A DNA stretch of 64,000 bases from Archilochus colubris (taxonomy: Eukaryota; Chordata; Aves; Apodiformes; Trochilidae), in contig CM041084.1 of assembly GCA_023079485.1 (NCBI GenBank), positions 15,590,609 to 15,654,608 on the forward strand, written 5' to 3'. The notes beneath the pieces are model-generated. The model searched no databases. It worked only from the letters and a program-made list of their open reading frames with translations, and had not been told where the DNA came from. Positions 59,811 through 64,000 of this stretch are shown piece after piece. The translations under genes were made by a program, and so were the position numbers. Positions within the stretch are counted from its first letter, which is position 1. Every line of letters starts with the position of its first letter.

Positions 59811-60671
59811 ACTATTTATTTCAAAATATCAAGAAAATGTTGTGCTTAGAAATCCTGAAAAAAGAAAAAAGCAAAACACAGGATTGTGGGAAGAAAGTTT
59901 TCTCATTTAGTGTGAATACAGCATCTACCAGCAGCATCCCAGCTAACAGCAATCTGTGCAGAGTCTGAGACAGCCCTACAAGAACCAGCAGAAGTATTTA
60001 AAATACTTACAGGAATCAATTCTAATGGCTCCCCGAGAGTGGAGAGAGAAAGCAACAGACAAATAACTGAAGTGAAGTGGAAGCAAACAGAAGTGGGACT
60101 GGGGTAAGGCAGAAGAGACTAGACTTAAACCTGGAATTCTGCTGTGCTGAAGAGATGAAGCAACCGCTGTGTGTTCCTGTTCAAATCCAGGTTTTAAGGT
60201 TCATCAGAACAAAATGAGCCAGGTAGAGAAATTTGAGAGAGAGGTAATTTGTATTTTATTCCCATTCACTGTAAAGGAAAAAGCACCAGGCTCTGTGATT
60301 TTATTAGCTAAGCATTTTAAGGAGTGCCAAGAGTTGATAGCAAATTTCCAAAAGGCCTGGTTTCTGTCATGAACAAATCATATTCTATAAAAAGAAAATA
60401 GGCAGCAATGAGAAAAAATACCGGGAATGGGGGAAAGCTACCTGGCCAGGGACTGGTGACAGTGAAGTGCACACTAAGAAGCTACCAGTGCAGGGTTTTC
60501 CTGGACTGCAGAATGGAAGAACCACAGCAAACCAACACGTAGGGATGGGCACTGAACTGACACAGTGCACAGGAAACACAAGAAAAAATGATGGCTACTT
60601 ACATCAGAGAGTTTCTGATCTAACCATACTTTTCAGGGATCACTTCATCCAAGACTCTATTCAAAATGCTC
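59811..60671. other. Non-coding stretch, nothing recognised
   Basis: Unique sequence. The part just before 60672 may hold more CR1 3' UTR that is too decayed to call. Confidence 0.45.
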
Positions 60672-60726
60672 AGGGACTGGACTAGATAACCTCTAAAGGT
60701 CTCTTCCAGCACAAACCATTCTATGG
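60672..60726 (+). mobile_element. CR1 LINE, short degenerate 3' end
   Basis: The segment reads GGGACTGGACTAGATAACCT, then CTAAAGGTCTCTTCCAGC, and ends AAACCATTCTATG. The order GGACTAGATGACCTCTAGAGGTCCCTTCCAACC then ATTCTATG is diagnostic for the CR1 3' end. Only the last 55 bp or so can be recognised. It lies in the sense direction. Confidence 0.82.
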
Positions 60727-63629
60727 TCCATACTGGAGCCAAAGCAGTCATGCTGCCTGTATCCCAGCACAAGTCCAATCCAAGCACATGACACAGCAGT
60801 TCTGACCAGCTCAAAGTAGTTACACAAATTCTGATTTCTGAATATAAGGGAAAGACCTGTTTCCAGTGAGCATGTGAAAGAGCCTTACAGGATGCTCAAG
60901 AAGGCCAGCATACAGTCTTCTATTCCTTCTAAAGGAAAACAATTTTACAGCCCTTTTTCTATGGTATTTTCATAGCCCCTGGGCTCATTTTTGATTTGTA
61001 ACCAAGGACTTGAATTTGTTGGGAAGGGTCAAAATAGAAATTCTTATTTCTCTGTGGACTTCCTTCCAGGAGGCCTACATAAACCCAAGTGGAATTCATT
61101 GTTTTAATGAGAAGAAAAAGAAATGGCATTTCAACTGCCCATGGGGAATCCTTGCTGTGTAGTTAAATGCACTGCATGACACCAGAGCCTCCTGTTCTTT
61201 ATTTTTTGTTTAGAAATGTGAATATAACTTTTTTTTAAGGATTAGTGCCCCACTTCAGAGCCAGTGATCAGAGGAAGCCCTGGCCTCTCAGAGCAACTGT
61301 ACATGTTGAAGAGGAAGAAGGGGTTGTCCCTTTTCCTGGATGCCTGATGTAATTTGGGATCTGATTTGCTGAAGTAGCCAAGCACACAGTCACGACCCAA
61401 GTAAAAATACTAGAAAATCAAGATCCTGTCATCTCACATGCTTCAAATTTAGCAGTTTGTCTCTGACCTGAGCCTTTATGCTTTCACTTCCCAGCTGGAA
61501 AATTAAGCTACCCCTTAGTAGGAGATCATTTTGTTCAATCCAAATCAAAACATCTTATGCATATTTACCATCTTCATTTAATAAGTAAGTATAGGCAAAT
61601 GAAATATTTCATTCAAGTTCATATTTAACATGCCAAAATGAAATAGCTCCACTTTTCCCTCTACCCTTTTACTTGTAGAAACTTCCCTGACCTCAGCACA
61701 ACCTAGTGAACTGGATCCAAAGGTCTGAACAGCAGGATTTTCGCTGTTGTTGATGACTTTTTAAAAAAATATTACTATTTTTAATAAAATAGTCCATGTC
61801 CTGAAAGCTCATTTTAAAGTAGGAATCCTACATCATAAACATTTTATTTAATACTGCAGGTAAGATTTTCACATTGTGTTTCTAAATACTGTTTTGTTCA
61901 GCAGGGACCTTCTGGAAAAAACAATAAAATACAATTGTCTGGCAGCATCCTTGTGACATTGGGGCAGTCCTCAGTGACAGCTGGGCTCAGTGCATGGGTT
62001 TTAACCACATGAGAAAAGGCAGCAGCAGTGACAAGCTACTGGCCCTAATACAGAAGAGGGAAGTGGCAGGACATGCAGTGCTTTGGGTGAGGGTGTTAGA
62101 TGACTGATGTGATCTTTGTAATGTTTCTCAAGGGAAAGATGCCTTAGCCCATTTGAGCAGAGGATGACACCTTCTGTTCCAGTCTGCCTTTTTCCTTGAG
62201 CATCTGCTGACCACAGCCCTGGTTCCCAGGACCCCATTGCAGCACCATTCTGCTTGATTTGCAATCCCAGAAGCTCTAATCTGGATCTTCTGTCTTCATC
62301 TTTCTTTTTCTGCTATTTCTCCTGTTATCTAGCCACCCTAACTTGTCCCTAACCAGTCCTTTTAAAGGCAGGGTTTAGCCCATCACTTAAAAATACAGAA
62401 CTCCCCCTAAGATGCGGAGTGTTGAAATTCAGGAAGAGAAAACAAGGGAAGGCAAATGGTTATGAGAACAACAGCAAAAATGAAAGAGGAGGGGGCAGCC
62501 CTTGACTCTCCTCTTCAGTCAGAGGACTAGCATAACAACCCACATGAGACCAGTGTCACAAAAAAGTCCAGGTATGGCTGTTTTCCAAGAACATACTCTA
62601 GCAGCTATATCCACAGCAGGACAACACCCAAATAAAATAATTGTGCTGTGTGTCATTGCTGTCCTTTCCTGAATACTTCCATTGTCCCAGGGATGTGTAC
62701 AAGGTCTTTCCTTCTCTCCATACTTGGCTGCCCAGCTGAACCCCATGCCTTGTCCTGCTTTCAGAGTCATGCTCAACATGAGGACAAGTTTGTCCTTTCA
62801 CTGAATCGTAGCTCTCTTAACAGCAACCACATGGCACTGAATTTCTTTCCTGCTTTTGGGGCTTCCCCTTCATCAAGCAGCAGCTCCTCTGGGGTAGGAT
62901 GCTGTGAGCAGGGCAGGACACAGGCATGGAGGAGAGTGCAAGGTCTGTGAGGGAGAGCTGGGGACTGCTGCAGCCCTCCTGCCATCCCACACACCAGATA
63001 AGGCATGGGAACACTGGACTGTCAGGAAAAAAAATGTCTGGTTTGGAGTTTGTTTGCTTGTTCTTTCAGGAATCAAAAGAATACATTTTTTCCACGACAC
63101 TTTTCCTAAGCAAGCTGGATTGGTTTTGAAGAGACAATTATTTTAGAGACAACATGCCAGCTTGAGGCAGGAACCAGCAGGGAAAATTTCTGCATGAACA
63201 GTTAAAGTTACAAGCATGAAAACCAGCCCTGTAATTAGGACCTGAAGGCGTCCAAACAGGCAAGTGCCTGCAGCCCCCACTTGCCTGCCCAGCCTCACAG
63301 GGCTTGATATCAGCCTGGCTCTTACTAATGTTTGACTTGGGGTATTTGTTCCCCCTTGCCTCATGCCTACTTTCTTAGACACTTTTTAAGGGAGTTTATC
63401 AATGGCTCTTTTGGAAAGTCAAATATATTATGTCAGTTGGTTCCCATGCCCAGCTATTTAGGCATATTTTTGAAGAATTCCATTAGTTTTAGTAGACATG
63501 ACTAGTTTTCCATTTAGATATAATGTTCGTGCTCTGCGTAAAAGTGATATTTACTGATGCTATTTCACTTCTAAGCTAGCAAGGTTTTCTGTGCTGGCAG
63601 CGTGTGAGCATGCACACTTTGGCAAGGTT
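60727..63629. other. Non-coding stretch, nothing recognised
   Basis: Unique sequence. The 62.8-63.0 kb part is GC-richer and shows several overlapping frames of 65-100 codons on both strands, consistent with chance. No gene or repeat family was recognised. Confidence 0.5.
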
Positions 63630-63840
63630 CAGTGCATACAGTGATGAGGGCATTATAAATACCAAGACAAATTAATAATGTAGCACTGAAGAGGAACACA
63701 AGTCAGTTAATATTAATGCTAATATCAAAAGCATCTAGAGCAGCAGATGAGATAGTTTTTCTCTTTGTCATGAATAAACGGAGATCAGCAAGGGCCATGT
63801 ATAGATTGCATAAGTTGGCTTTAAAAACACTAAATAAACT
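63630..63840. promoter_or_regulatory. AT-rich block, weak candidate regulatory element
   Basis: The block contains CATTATAAAT, AAATTAATAATG, TTAATATTAATGCTAATATC and a GAGATAG GATA-type core, without simple repeats. The appearance is that of many vertebrate conserved non-coding elements. Conservation is untested. Confidence 0.2.
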
Positions 63841-64000
63841 GAAAAAATGCCATTCTAGTTCCTTTTTAAAGAAATAATCAATGTTAGTTCTCTCTCTGAG
63901 TTAGTAAAAAAACTAGAGTTATGCCCACAAGCCAGGGCTGTCAATTTATGTTGACAGACTTTGATGAATATAATTACAGAGCACCTAACCCGAGTAGCAG
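63841..64000. other. Non-coding end of window
   Basis: AT-leaning unique sequence to the window edge. Nothing was recognised. Confidence 0.5.

Noticed and set aside
1..64000. CRISPR array, operon, prophage or bacterial-type defence system
   Set aside because: There are no regularly spaced direct repeats and no adjacent same-strand genes. Base composition and repeats are those of a bird nuclear genome.
1..64000. Endogenous retrovirus or solo LTR
   Set aside because: I looked for paired LTR-like ends, primer binding sites and gag or pol frames. Nothing convincing was seen, though a diverged solo LTR could be missed without a library search.

Overview
The window looks like nuclear non-coding DNA from a bird. 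The best evidence is a set of CR1 LINE 3' ends (about 8.3, 30.0, 47.6, 48.5 and 60.7 kb, perhaps also 51.1 kb) that carry the avian CR1 terminus: a run reading GGTCCCTTCCAACC followed by short ATTCTATG-type repeats, seen here on one strand or the other. Very old sauropsid repeats (MIR-type CORE-SINEs, a decayed CR1 ORF2) and AAAC/AACC-rich simple sequence fit the same picture. There is no sign of bacterial, organellar or viral organisation: no operons, no ribosome binding sites and no tRNA or rRNA genes that I can recognise.

I find no intact protein-coding gene. The longest open frames are about 170 to 206 codons. That is about what chance gives in 64 kb read in six frames at this base composition. 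None shows a recognisable domain, a credible splice structure or a homologue I know, except one 80-codon frame that is part of a dead CR1 element. The window is therefore a gene desert or the interior of a large intron.

Layout. 0-7 kb: plain non-coding sequence. 7.2-7.6 kb: a GC-rich patch with eight perfect CCGGA units, beside an AT-rich block (7.8-8.0 kb) that resembles a regulatory element. 8.3 kb: a CR1 tail. 9.1-9.3 kb: a CpG-rich patch with a 13-bp imperfect inverted repeat. 10.2-10.65 kb: the most interesting block, a well-preserved MIR-type SINE on the minus strand between regulatory-looking flanks. 15.5-16.2 kb: a minus-strand frame with few stops, which I cannot identify. 17.05-17.2 kb: a second MIR-type copy. 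21.3-21.7 kb: a degenerate old CR1. 30.0 kb: a young-type CR1 tail. 33.67-34.55 kb: about 0.9 kb of an ancient CR1 ORF2 that can be followed from the endonuclease/RT linker to RT motif A. 44.64-44.68 kb: an interstitial telomeric array, with two degenerate telomere-like sites 2.1-2.4 kb upstream. 47.6-48.8 kb: two CR1 tails in inverted orientation. 54.08-54.25 kb: a third MIR-type copy. 59.7-59.8 kb: a fragment resembling an old palindromic sauropsid repeat. 60.7 kb: a short CR1 tail. The rest is unique non-coding sequence with poly(A) and AAAC-type simple repeats.

No genes work together here and I do not see a new enzymatic or defence system. What merits follow-up is the concentration of Mesozoic-age or older repeat fossils (three MIR-type copies, two ancient CR1 pieces), because such survivors in bird genomes are often kept as regulatory DNA, and the interstitial telomere array. 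Repeat identities come from comparing the sequence by eye with remembered family consensus sequences; no alignment was run.
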